Assembly (NCBI GenBank): GCA_947372405.1 | Contig: CANBTO010000064.1 | Span: 1 to 14,556, forward strand | Direction of reading: 5' to 3' | DNA length: 14,556 bases | DNA from: Verrucomicrobiaceae bacterium | Lineage (GTDB): Bacteria; Verrucomicrobiota; Verrucomicrobiae; Verrucomicrobiales; Akkermansiaceae | Part shown: piece after piece, positions 6,965 through 13,943 of the stretch | Layout: each line of letters starts with the position of its first letter | How positions within the stretch are numbered: the stretch's first letter is position 1 | Made by a program: the position numbers and the translations under genes | Notes under the pieces: model-generated | Database searches by the model: none | What the model saw: only the letters and a program-made list of their open reading frames with translations | What the model was told of the DNA's origin: nothing

Positions 6965-7004
6965 GTTCAATGATGGGGGTGTTCGTTTCGAGTTGGTCCT
7001 CATG

Positions 7005-7045
7005 GGCGGCGGGAGTCTTCAGGGCATCCCGCCGCCTTCTTTTTT
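7005..7045 (+). terminator. Rho-independent terminator on the plus strand between primase-helicase and excisionase genes
   Basis: GGCGGCGGGA (7005-7014) and TCCCGCCGCC (7027-7036) form a perfect ten-base stem with a 12-base loop, followed on the plus strand by TTCTTTTTT (7037-7045). The flanking genes are on the minus strand, where no T-run follows. It would stop plus-strand transcription from entering or leaving this interval. On the minus-strand mRNA the same hairpin lies in the primase leader, about 50 bases before the start. Confidence 0.62.
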
Positions 7046-7069
7046 CCGATGAGTGATGGGACGTCGGAT

Positions 7070-7282
7070 TCATGGCTGGCTGCAGGTGACGGTCAGTGAA
7101 TCAAGGGCGGCATTCAGATCGCTCTGGCGGTAACGCACGGCACGGCCGATGCGAATGAAGGGAATCAATCCCTGCATGCGCCATGCATAGAGTTGGCGGT
7201 TGCGGATGCGGAGGTATTCACACGCCTCGACATCGGTCAGGAGGCGCTCGTCACGGCGGGTCGGATGGAATTGCGTGTCCAT
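7070..7282 (-). CDS. Excisionase-like helix-turn-helix DNA-binding protein, 70 aa
   Basis: A small protein of the HTH_17/AlpA-excisionase type, usually acting as a recombination directionality factor or as a regulator of the integrase and replication genes. The winged helix-turn-helix signature is complete: LLTDVEACEYLRIRNRQLYAW (about 14-34), then GLIPFIRIGRAVRYRQSDL (38-56). That is the normal pattern of a helix pair, an arginine-rich wing and a final helix. The length fits the family. It lies between the integrase and primase genes on the same strand, the usual order int-xis-rep. Its upstream region carries the five-palindrome array, the probable site where it or an unseen repressor acts. 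No Shine-Dalgarno is evident before the ATG. Confidence 0.85.
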   Translation of the reverse strand: MDTQFHPTRRDERLLTDVEACEYLRIRNRQLYAWRMQGLIPFIRIGRAVRYRQSDLNAALDSLTVTCSQP

Positions 7283-7312
7283 GCCCGGACTCGCGTGTCA
7301 ACGCACCCGACC

Positions 7313-7450
7313 AAATGTCATGTCGACATGACAAGCGGCGAAATATCATGTCGACATGAAAAGCGGCGTGAAATCTCCCGACGTCAGGAGATTTTGACTT
7401 TTCCTTACGTAAGGAAAACCGGACTTTTCCTGTCGTCAGGAAAACTGGTC
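7313..7450. repeat. Array of five consecutive palindromes between integrase and excisionase genes
   Basis: Five dyads follow one another with centres near 7324, 7352, 7382, 7408 and 7434. The first, TGTCATGTCGACATGACA (7316-7333), and the second, TCATGTCGACATGA (7346-7359), lie in two 28-base tandem units (7313-7340, 7341-7368) that differ at two positions. The third has arms AAATCTCC (7371-7378) and GGAGATTT (7387-7394) around GACGTC. The fourth is TTTTCCTTACGTAAGGAAAA (7399-7418). The fifth has arms TTTTCCTG (7425-7432) and CAGGAAAA (7437-7444); the last two lie in 26-base tandem units alike at 21 positions. Half-sites relate to a common TCCTGAC-like pattern. The spacing of 26-30 bases fits an operator or recombination-directionality array. 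Confidence 0.85.
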
Positions 7451-8741
7451 ATGCGGCGTCTTGCTTCGGCAATACTCGGGTGGGAACGCGCAGACGCCAT
7501 TCTTTCGGGGGCCAGATCTCGGGCGGCATGATCGCGAACCATGCCTTTGCCGCCTCGCCATCCACGACTTCCCGGTAGTGGCGGAAGATCATTTTCGGAG
7601 AGTTGCCAGCCTCAAGGGCGGTTCGTGGCACGTCGCCGGTTTCCGCTACCCGATAGCTGATGAACGAATGTCTGAGAGCATTCTGACGCCATCCGCCCGG
7701 GATGCGTGCTTTCACGGCCACATCTCCCAGCGCCCCGGACGTATCGGAAATCGGGACGATAGGTCCGGTTGCCTCGCGCCACGGGGTGAGCCATGCCTTG
7801 AGGTTGTCGGTCAGCGGGACGATCCGTCTGGCCGCTGTCTTTGCCTTCTTGCCCGCAATCTCGATGTGGCCGCGATCCCACTTGATGTCCTCCCAATGGA
7901 GACGGTGGATTTCCGCCGACCGGATGCCGGAGAAGGCTCCAATGGCGAGGAAGGGCAGGATGCGCTGGTGGGCGGTGAGGAGCAGGCGTTCCATTTCCTC
8001 CGGGGTGAAGATCTGGATTTCGGTTTCCTGCTCCTTGAACTTCTCGCTCTGCTCTGCAGCCGTCTTCCGGTCGGGGTTGAGGTATCCTTGCTTTTTGGCA
8101 AAGCTGAACATGGTAACGATGTTCCTCCGTATGCCGTTTTTGCTGACCGGCCCGAGCGTCTTGAGTCCGTTCAGATAGCGGTTGATGTCGGCAACCGTCA
8201 CGTCGGTAAGCTCCCCGGAAACCTTGGCTGTGAAACCTTTGAGATGGAGTTTTGCGCCGCTGACGTAAGCGGCGCTGACTCCACGGTTCCGGAGGGATGC
8301 CACGAACTCCTCGGCCACCTCGGCCATCGTTTTGAGTGGCAGGATGTCCGTGCGGTTTGTCTGATAGAATCGCACGGCATCGGCCAGTGGAATCGGCCCT
8401 GCGGTTTTGCGTGCGCTCACCCATTCTTCGACAGCGGCAACCAGTTTCACCCCGAACGAGTGAACGAGGCTTTCACAGTGGCGCAGGATTTCGATGTCCC
8501 TCCGGGTCACTTCGTCTCCGAGCGACCAGCCATTGGTCAGGCGCACGCTGATTTGCTGGGCGACCATCTTGGCCTCGTCCATGCAGGCGAAGCATCGCGT
8601 GCGCCGCCGCCCGCCCTCCTTCCAGCATACGGTGTTCTGCAAGTAGCCATCCTTGCGGGTGATCGGGTAGATCCGGACTGTGGCGGCACCCCTGCCGATG
8701 ATCACAGTCCCCTTTGCCTTGCGTCGCTTCTTCGGTTTCAT
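7449..8741 (-). CDS. Tyrosine recombinase / site-specific integrase, 430 aa
   Basis: It integrates and excises the element by site-specific recombination. The N-terminal part is basic (MKPKKRRKAK) and likely binds arm sites. A SAM-like core-binding domain covers about 135-225 (TMAEVAEEFVASLRNRGVSA, then VTVADINRYLNGL). The catalytic domain covers about 245-400: R274 in FSGIRSAEIHRL, a Lys near 301, R357 in NALRHSF and the nucleophile Y389 in MIFRHYREVV. At both usual histidine positions the protein has Asn (N354 and N380), which I believe occurs in this integrase branch. The frame is open to an ATG ending at 8825. I chose the ATG ending at 8741 because the added 28 codons are AT-richer and poorly coding-like; neither start has a good Shine-Dalgarno. 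The stop overlaps the end of the palindrome array. Confidence 0.88.
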   Translation of the reverse strand: MKPKKRRKAKGTVIIGRGAATVRIYPITRKDGYLQNTVCWKEGGRRRTRCFACMDEAKMVAQQISVRLTNGWSLGDEVTRRDIEILRHCESLVHSFGVKLVAAVEEWVSARKTAGPIPLADAVRFYQTNRTDILPLKTMAEVAEEFVASLRNRGVSAAYVSGAKLHLKGFTAKVSGELTDVTVADINRYLNGLKTLGPVSKNGIRRNIVTMFSFAKKQGYLNPDRKTAAEQSEKFKEQETEIQIFTPEEMERLLLTAHQRILPFLAIGAFSGIRSAEIHRLHWEDIKWDRGHIEIAGKKAKTAARRIVPLTDNLKAWLTPWREATGPIVPISDTSGALGDVAVKARIPGGWRQNALRHSFISYRVAETGDVPRTALEAGNSPKMIFRHYREVVDGEAAKAWFAIMPPEIWPPKEWRLRVPTRVLPKQDAA

Positions 8742-8864
8742 CGGGGGCGGTTCCGATGTCAAAAAACTTCGTGGACTTTTTCGTGAAATCGCCTTGTTTG
8801 CCTCTACTATGAGTTCACAAAGCATTGATATTGCTGCACTTTTGGGATCGCTCCCGACAGCTCC

Positions 8865-8905
8865 GCCATGACCCCATCCCAGCTTGTCTGGGATGGGGTC
8901 ATGGC
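8865..8905. repeat. Perfect 18-base inverted repeat with five-base loop
   Basis: The arms 8865-8882 (GCCATGACCCCATCCCAG) and 8888-8905 are perfectly complementary around loop CTTGT. There is no T-run on either side beyond GTTTC, so it is at most an atypical terminator. It lies 123 bases upstream of the chosen integrase start, at the edge of the element. It may be an attachment or recombinase-related site, or a bidirectional barrier between element and chromosome. Confidence 0.75.
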
Positions 8906-9017
8906 GTTTCAGGAAGTGCCGAGAATCCTGACGAGCGCCAGCGAGTCGGGTTTGACCGCCCGGTTTTGCATTCTTGCAAAACTTTCCTGACCATCGCGAA
9001 GCGCATTTGGCAGAGAC

Positions 9018-9046
9018 GGAGCGGAGTCAATCCCTCTCGCTCCACA
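9018..9046 (+). other. tRNA/tmRNA 3'-end-like sequence, candidate attachment site
   Basis: The stretch ends AATCCCTCTCGCTCCACA, which looks like the 3' half of a T-arm and the acceptor strand of a tRNA-Ser or tmRNA. GGAGCG (9018-9023) is complementary to CGCTCC (9038-9043), and GAG to CTC, with a seven-base loop TCAATCC that is a degenerate T-loop. No full tRNA can be folded here. Integrases of this type often use such 3' ends as attB, leaving a copy at the far end of the element. Its position upstream of the integrase fits. Confidence 0.35.
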
Positions 9047-9224
9047 AGTGCGACGAAGCCTTGGAGATTGGTGTGGCATGGCGGATTCGAAACCGAAGCA
9101 GCCGCGATGGACTTTGAGCGATATTCCAAAATCACATCCGGCAAGGCTTTCGCGAGGAAACGCTTGTGGTGGTCCCGTATTGTTGTCGCCTCTGCAAATT
9201 TGAAGTGCGATCAAAACCCCTGCC

Positions 9225-11519
9225 ATGAAATCCCTGCTTCTCACCATCTGCCTGCTCACCCCGCTCGTGATCAAGGCCGCCGAGACCCGCCCGATGTCGG
9301 TTTCGGATTACAACGTGGTCTGGGACTCGCCGAGTGCCGACTGCAACGGCTCGATGCCCATTGGCAACGGGGATATCGGCGCAAACGTGTGGGTGGAGGA
9401 CGGAGGTGATTTGGTTTTCTACCTCAGCAAAACGGATGCGTGGGATGAAAACGCGCGACTCGTGAAACTGGGAAAAATGCGGGTCCACATGAACCCGAAT
9501 CCCTTCGAGAAAGGATGCGTCTTCAAACAGGAACTCGACCTCAAGAACGGGGTGATCAAGATCACCGCTTCGAGCCCCTCGTCCGGCACCGGTGTGGATC
9601 TGCGGTTCTGGATCGATGCGAACCATCCGGTCGTCCGCATCAACGGCAGCACCACGATGAAGACCGATTTCGAAGTGAGGATCGAGCCCTGGCGCACGGA
9701 GCGTGTGCAGGCGGTCTGGGACAAGTCATACGACGGACTTCAGGACACGTCCTTGCCGAAGGGTGGGTTTCCTTATCCGGTCTTCAATGAGCCGGACACC
9801 ATCGTCGATGGCAGGGACCGGTCGATCGTCTGGTATCACCGCAACAAGAAGAACGAGCATTCAGTCTGGGCGGACACCCTCAGGGTGCAGGGGCTTGAGG
9901 AATTCATGGAACAGACGAGTGATCCCTTGCTCGACCTGACCTTCGGCGTATTGGTTAGAGGAGAGTGCCTGGCTAACAGTTCGCCGACAGTGATGAAGAC
10001 CACCGCTCCCGCCAACACGCTGGATCTCGCCGTGTTCGCATCATGCGCCCGAACCAAGAGCGCTGAGGACTGGGTCAAGAGCGTGGAAACCCTGACGGCA
10101 AAAGATGAACGCCTGACGCGTGAGGATGCGTGGGCCGGCCACAAGAAGTGGTGGAATGATTTCTGGAACCGCAGTTGGATCCATATCGATCCGGCATCGG
10201 GCGAGGACGCGTGGAATGTTTCCCGCGGATATGCGTTGCAGAACTGGATGACCGCCTGCGCGGGCCGAGGGGGGATGCCGATCAAGTTCAATGGCTCCAT
10301 CTTCACAGTGGACGGCATGGAGAATGGCGTGGACATGGGGCCCGATTACCGCCGTTGGGGACCCTGTTACTGGTTTCAGAACACGCGGCTGCCCTATTGG
10401 ACGATGTTGTCCGCCGGTCAATATGACATGATGCGGCCCTTGTTCAAAATGTACATGGACGCCCTGCCGCTGGCGAAACTCCGGGGCCAGACATACTATG
10501 GTTTTGAAGGAGCCTGGTTTCCCGAGACCATGTATTTCTGGGGAACCTATCGCAACGGGGATTACGGGTGGCACCGCAAGCCGGATTCTCCTGCGGATGA
10601 GATCGACGACAAATTCATTCAATATCACTGGTCGGGTGGGATCGAGCTGACGGCCATGATGCTGGAGTATTACTCGCACACCCTCGACAAGGAATTTCTC
10701 AACACCACGCTGCTGCCCTTCGCCAAGGAAATCACCTGCTTCTATGACAACCATTACAAGCGCGACAATCAGGGCAAGCTGGTCATCCATCCCGCCAACG
10801 CGCTCGAAGATGTCTGGAACTGCAGCAATCCGGCGCCGGAAATCGCCGGACTGCGTTATGTCCTTCCGCAACTCGCCAAACTCGCCGTACTGAAAGGTGA
10901 CAAGGAACGCTACATCCGTCTGCTGGATGAAGTCCCTAATCTGCCGAAGTGCGGCGCCAAGGATGGCAAGCCGCATCTTCTGCCCGCGCAAACGGGCAAA
11001 CGCAGATCCAACTGCGAAAAACCGGAATGTTACTCGCTTTTCCCCTTCCGTCTTTACGGCGTGGGATTGCCTGAATTGGAGTTGGCCAAGGAAACCTTCC
11101 GCCGCAGTCCTAAAAGCATGAACGGCGAATCCCGGTCTAACGGCTGGATCCAGGATCCCATTTTCGCCGCCTGCATCGGCGATGCGAAGGAAGCGGCGCG
11201 AATGCTTGTCGCGCGTACCAAGCTGTTCAACAAGGAGAGTCGTTTCCCGGCGTTCTGGGGGCCTAACTTCGACTGGACACCGGACCAGGATCATGGATCC
11301 GTCAACATGATCGCCCTGCAGCACATGCTCATGCAGACGGAACCGAATTCGAAGAAGATCCACCTCTGCCCGGCCTGGCCGAAGGAATGGAACGCTTCAT
11401 TCAAACTGCACGCACCCGGCAAAACGACCGTCAAGGGCAACATCAGGAACGGGAAGGTCGTCGATCTGGTAGTCACACCGGATTCCCGCAGGAAGGACAT
11501 TGTATTCGACCAGCGCTGA
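9225..11519 (+). CDS. Secreted DUF5703/GH95-like glycoside hydrolase-type protein, 764 aa
   Basis: A predicted exported protein: MKSLLLTICLLTPLVIKAAE is a signal peptide with cleavage likely near residues 19-20. The N-terminal domain (about 25-310) has the pattern VWDSPSADCNGSMPIGNGDIGANVWVEDG, then LSKTDAWDENARLVKLGKM, which I recognise as the DUF5703 N-terminal, GH95-like beta-sandwich. An alpha/alpha toroid follows (about 310-690) with aromatic-rich loops (YYGFEGAWFPETMYFWGTYR, 425-444) and HWSGGIELTAMMLEYYSHTL. A short C-terminal beta domain ends in TTVKGNIRNGKVVDLVVTPD. GH95 enzymes remove L-fucose or L-galactose from glycans. Whether this branch does so is inferred, although the aldolase compartment nearby makes a deoxyhexose product plausible. 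It converges with the next hydrolase gene, with only six bases between stops. No Shine-Dalgarno is seen. Confidence 0.85.
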   Translation: MKSLLLTICLLTPLVIKAAETRPMSVSDYNVVWDSPSADCNGSMPIGNGDIGANVWVEDGGDLVFYLSKTDAWDENARLVKLGKMRVHMNPNPFEKGCVFKQELDLKNGVIKITASSPSSGTGVDLRFWIDANHPVVRINGSTTMKTDFEVRIEPWRTERVQAVWDKSYDGLQDTSLPKGGFPYPVFNEPDTIVDGRDRSIVWYHRNKKNEHSVWADTLRVQGLEEFMEQTSDPLLDLTFGVLVRGECLANSSPTVMKTTAPANTLDLAVFASCARTKSAEDWVKSVETLTAKDERLTREDAWAGHKKWWNDFWNRSWIHIDPASGEDAWNVSRGYALQNWMTACAGRGGMPIKFNGSIFTVDGMENGVDMGPDYRRWGPCYWFQNTRLPYWTMLSAGQYDMMRPLFKMYMDALPLAKLRGQTYYGFEGAWFPETMYFWGTYRNGDYGWHRKPDSPADEIDDKFIQYHWSGGIELTAMMLEYYSHTLDKEFLNTTLLPFAKEITCFYDNHYKRDNQGKLVIHPANALEDVWNCSNPAPEIAGLRYVLPQLAKLAVLKGDKERYIRLLDEVPNLPKCGAKDGKPHLLPAQTGKRRSNCEKPECYSLFPFRLYGVGLPELELAKETFRRSPKSMNGESRSNGWIQDPIFAACIGDAKEAARMLVARTKLFNKESRFPAFWGPNFDWTPDQDHGSVNMIALQHMLMQTEPNSKKIHLCPAWPKEWNASFKLHAPGKTTVKGNIRNGKVVDLVVTPDSRRKDIVFDQR

Positions 11520-11525
11520 AGTGGG

Positions 11526-12764
11526 TCACTTCCCGAATCTAACAGGAAACTCCCCTTCCCGCGTCCCGCGCAGCAGCTTGCCGATCTCTCCGGTCAGCCA
11601 GAGATAATGGTCCGGTTTCACACCCGGCTCTGAAACAAACCGACTTTCCCCCACCGGAGGGTCGCCAGTGGTCTTGAAGATCGCGGTGCCCTCGTCCATC
11701 TCGTCGAACATCGCGACATACAGCGAATCGATTCCCGCCTTCCTAACAGCCACGGCTTGGCTCCACAGGAACCTGCCGCCAAGGCGCGGAATGGCGTCGG
11801 TCTTCTCATCGCGCCCACGGTCCTTCTGGAGGTTTCTCCAACTGAATCCGGGGAATGCCACGGGCAGGTAGTCGAGCTTGTGCTCACGGCACCATGCGAG
11901 GTCCGGTTTCAACAGTTCATCCACGCGCGCCGCCGCTTGTTCCGGCTTGGAGAATCGCCCGACAGACCACGGGCTGACAATGTCGGCCAGCGCGATCAGT
12001 TCCAACAGTTTCGGATCGCGGATGCTGTCGCGGACCTGGGTCCGCCAGTAACATGGGACGCCCACCATCACGGCGCAGCCTTCGTTTTTGAAAAACCGAA
12101 GCAAAGCCTCCCATTCGGTTAGATCCGCCGGGCGATCGTTGAACCCGAGGCCCCACAGCGAGATCAACGGCTTGCCGTTGTAGTTCAGATAAGCGGCATC
12201 ATCGCCCTTCATCGGTTCTTCGTTGCGAAGGTGTTTCCAGTCATCCGTCACCTTGAGGAAATCCTCGGGTTTGCTACCGCTCATGTCATACATTAGTGCC
12301 CATTTGCGGCCCTCGGTATTCGCGGATTCCCGGCAATGCCCAAGAACCTGGTTCATGGATTTCAAAAGCTTTGGGTTGCGCGCATCAGTGGCGAAGCGCT
12401 GGAGGAACACTCCGTCGATTCCGTATTCGCGCATCCAGCGGAAATGCCGTTGCACCGTGGCGGCTTTGGCCGAGCTGAACAGGTCCGCGCCACTCCCGTC
12501 CGCATGACGGAATGGCGTCGGGAAACGCTCGTCCGGCGCGAGTTCGGAGACGTCCGGCCAGAGGTCGATGTTCACATGTCCGGGTTCGAATTCTCCGCCG
12601 GATGCGTAGTGACGCCAACCGTTGTCACTGCCATCGCCCGCACACCGGAACCAGCCCTGATAGCCGCAGAGCACGAGGCCATGAAGTCCGTCCGCTGCAA
12701 TCGATCGGGAGAACTGCGAAACCGTGGCGAAGATCAGGAGTAAAATGAAACGCAGATTTGCCAT
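11526..12764 (-). CDS. Secreted GH71/GH99-like glycoside hydrolase, 412 aa
   Basis: The start is the ATG ending at 12764, which opens a signal peptide MANLRFILLLIFATVSQFSR with cleavage near SIAA/DG (24). A TTG 12 codons earlier is in frame but would put charged residues before the signal. The mature protein begins GLHGLVLCGYQGWFRCAGDG, followed by the (beta/alpha)8-type sequence HFRWMREYGIDGVFLQRFAT, a pattern of GH71/GH99-like proteins. Near the C-terminus SLYVAMFDEMDEGTAIFK matches the position of the GH99 catalytic pair, with E355 and E358 spaced three apart. GH99 acts on alpha-mannosides and GH71 on alpha-1,3-glucans; the substrate here is not determined. The gene faces the DUF5703 gene tail to tail and lies downstream of the aldolase gene on the same strand, about 90 bases after it. 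Confidence 0.84.
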   Translation of the reverse strand: MANLRFILLLIFATVSQFSRSIAADGLHGLVLCGYQGWFRCAGDGSDNGWRHYASGGEFEPGHVNIDLWPDVSELAPDERFPTPFRHADGSGADLFSSAKAATVQRHFRWMREYGIDGVFLQRFATDARNPKLLKSMNQVLGHCRESANTEGRKWALMYDMSGSKPEDFLKVTDDWKHLRNEEPMKGDDAAYLNYNGKPLISLWGLGFNDRPADLTEWEALLRFFKNEGCAVMVGVPCYWRTQVRDSIRDPKLLELIALADIVSPWSVGRFSKPEQAAARVDELLKPDLAWCREHKLDYLPVAFPGFSWRNLQKDRGRDEKTDAIPRLGGRFLWSQAVAVRKAGIDSLYVAMFDEMDEGTAIFKTTGDPPVGESRFVSEPGVKPDHYLWLTGEIGKLLRGTREGEFPVRFGK

Positions 12765-12851
12765 TCCACCGTTACGTCGCCGAAAAGCGGCATCAAACAA
12801 ATAGCATCATTGCTACAACCGGGAGACTCGTTCCTGTTGCGCTGCCACCCC

Positions 12852-13931
12852 TCACTTCATCGACGCGAGGATCTGGTCCGTTAGAGCTTGGACCAGCTTC
12901 TCGGCTTCCGGATCGAGTTTCGCGGAGTTGCTGGGCGCGGCGGATTGATCAGGGACGCGGCAGACGGTGCCGGGTTGAAAGTCCGAGTTGTCGCAGAGCT
13001 GGCATTCCTGCCAGTTGGCGCGCTTGTCGTCCATGCCAAGGGTTTTGCGGAGTCCGATGAGTTCCTTGGCCTGGCCACCGGTGATGGTGAGGAGTTGGCC
13101 GCCCTTGAGCTGCGAGGCGACCCAGACGGTCTTGCAGTATGACTCGACGTTTTCCATTTTCCAGTAGGCGTCCTCGATGTCCTTGCCCCAGGTGATGACA
13201 CCGTGGTTGACCATGAGCACGGCCATGTGATCGACGGCGGCGTTGCCGACCACTTCGGCATTAGCCGGGGTGCCGGGCGTGCGGTATTCCGCCATGCCGA
13301 TCTGGCCGAGGAAGACTTCGGCTTCGGGGATCATGCAGGTGGGTGGCTGCACGCCGGCGACGGCGAAGGCGGTGCCGTGCGGCGGGTGCGCGTGGCAGCA
13401 GGCCTTGGCCTTGGGCTGGCGCTTCATGATGGCAAGGTGCGTCATGCACTCGGAGGTGCGCTTGTATTTTCCGGCGAGCTGTTTGCCATCCATATCGACT
13501 AGGCACATCTGCTCGACGGTCATGAAACCTTTGGAAACAAGGGTGGGTGTGCAGAGCACGAGGTTGTCGCCGACACGGATGGTGAGGTTGCCGCCGTTGC
13601 CGTCGGTGTATTCGCGGTCCCACATGCGCTTGCCGATTCCCACCATGGTCTCCTTGAGCTTGGTGATGGCGGGAGAGTTGAAGAATGCTTCGATTTCCGC
13701 TGGGGTCTTGGGGTCCTTGCCGGGAGTCCAATGGAATTCGTAGTCCGGCAGAATCGGCTCGGCTTTGGCGGTGGAAACGGATGTGCCACCCGCACGGACG
13801 TTTCCGAGTCCGTCACGAAGCACGTCCTTCGCGGAAGGTGTTAGAACCGCGTCCGCGGGAAGATCGGCGGCGGTTTTCCCCGCTTTCAAGAGGGCTTCGA
13901 TGTCGGCTCCGGTAAAGACTTTCTTTTTCAT
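12852..13931 (-). CDS. Microcompartment-associated class II aldolase (fuculose/rhamnulose-1-phosphate type), 359 aa
   Basis: It should cleave a deoxyhexulose phosphate to dihydroxyacetone phosphate and lactaldehyde inside a bacterial microcompartment. The class II core runs from about 85 to 300: GNGGNLTIR (111-119) for phosphate binding, general acid candidate E161 in TSECMTHLAIM, Zn ligands H180 and H182 in CHAHPPHGTA, and H243 in VNHGVITWG. It is longer than free FucA (about 215 aa). The N-terminal extension (FTGADIEALLKAGKTAADLP, 6-25, then LTPSAKDVL) resembles segments found on other compartment enzymes. The C-terminus, after an Ala/Ser-rich linker, is an amphipathic helix (LDPEAEKLVQALTDQILASM, 339-358) like an encapsulation peptide. 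A CxxC (C310, C313) with C324 precedes it and may bind metal. It starts 12 bases after the upstream shell gene. No Shine-Dalgarno is seen. Confidence 0.9.
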   Translation of the reverse strand: MKKKVFTGADIEALLKAGKTAADLPADAVLTPSAKDVLRDGLGNVRAGGTSVSTAKAEPILPDYEFHWTPGKDPKTPAEIEAFFNSPAITKLKETMVGIGKRMWDREYTDGNGGNLTIRVGDNLVLCTPTLVSKGFMTVEQMCLVDMDGKQLAGKYKRTSECMTHLAIMKRQPKAKACCHAHPPHGTAFAVAGVQPPTCMIPEAEVFLGQIGMAEYRTPGTPANAEVVGNAAVDHMAVLMVNHGVITWGKDIEDAYWKMENVESYCKTVWVASQLKGGQLLTITGGQAKELIGLRKTLGMDDKRANWQECQLCDNSDFQPGTVCRVPDQSAAPSNSAKLDPEAEKLVQALTDQILASMK

Positions 13932-13943
13932 GGGATTGAAATG

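Larger units (their letters stand above)
1..9050. mobile_element. Right-hand part of an integrative element (integrase, excisionase, primase-helicase, cargo)
   Basis: A tyrosine recombinase, a small excisionase-like HTH protein and a prim-pol/AAA replication protein lie in one minus-strand series. They are followed by small genes without recognisable housekeeping function and by a type I restriction methyltransferase. The recombinase points inward with its 5' end toward the right, and right of it the gene content changes to secreted hydrolases and a metabolic microcompartment. I therefore place the right boundary between 8742 and about 9050, where a tRNA-3'-end-like sequence occurs. The left boundary is not visible, and whether hsdM belongs to the element is an inference. 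It could be an integrative plasmid or a phage satellite; no virion or transfer genes are seen. Confidence 0.6.
8742..9224. other. Gene-free region of about 480 bases at the element/chromosome junction
   Basis: No convincing gene lies between the integrase start and the secreted hydrolase. The region includes the possible longer integrase N-terminus (8742-8825), a perfect 18-base hairpin (8865-8905), a shorter inverted repeat GTTTTGCA/TGCAAAAC (8963-8982) and a tRNA-3'-end-like stretch (9018-9046). The last 80 bases should hold the promoter of the plus-strand hydrolase, but I see no clear consensus. Confidence 0.5.

Noticed and set aside
6953..7003. Longer N-terminus of the primase-helicase from the ATG ending at 7003
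   Set aside because: No ribosome binding site precedes it, it begins beside the 7005-7036 hairpin, and the internal ATG has a perfect AGGAGG.
7313..7450. CRISPR array
   Set aside because: The repeats are palindromes in direct tandem with no unique spacers, two repeat types, and no cas genes.
7461..8786. 441-codon plus-strand open frame
   Set aside because: It is fully antisense to the integrase, whose catalytic motifs are clear; the plus-strand product has no family features.
9018..9046. Complete tRNA gene
   Set aside because: No D-arm, anticodon arm or full acceptor stem can be found around the 3'-end-like piece, and its T-loop is degenerate.
8899..9144. 81-codon minus-strand open frame with VEREGLTPL
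   Set aside because: It reads across the tRNA-3'-like sequence in antisense, a common source of false genes; no start signal or family match.
10041..11363. 440-codon minus-strand open frame
   Set aside because: It is antisense to the secreted DUF5703-like protein, which has a signal peptide and domain motifs; an effect of GC-rich codon usage.
12802..12815. Terminator after the aldolase gene (TAGCA / TGCTA, then a T-rich stretch on the minus strand)
   Set aside because: The stem is only five AT-rich pairs and the following TTTGTTTG is interrupted; too weak to call.
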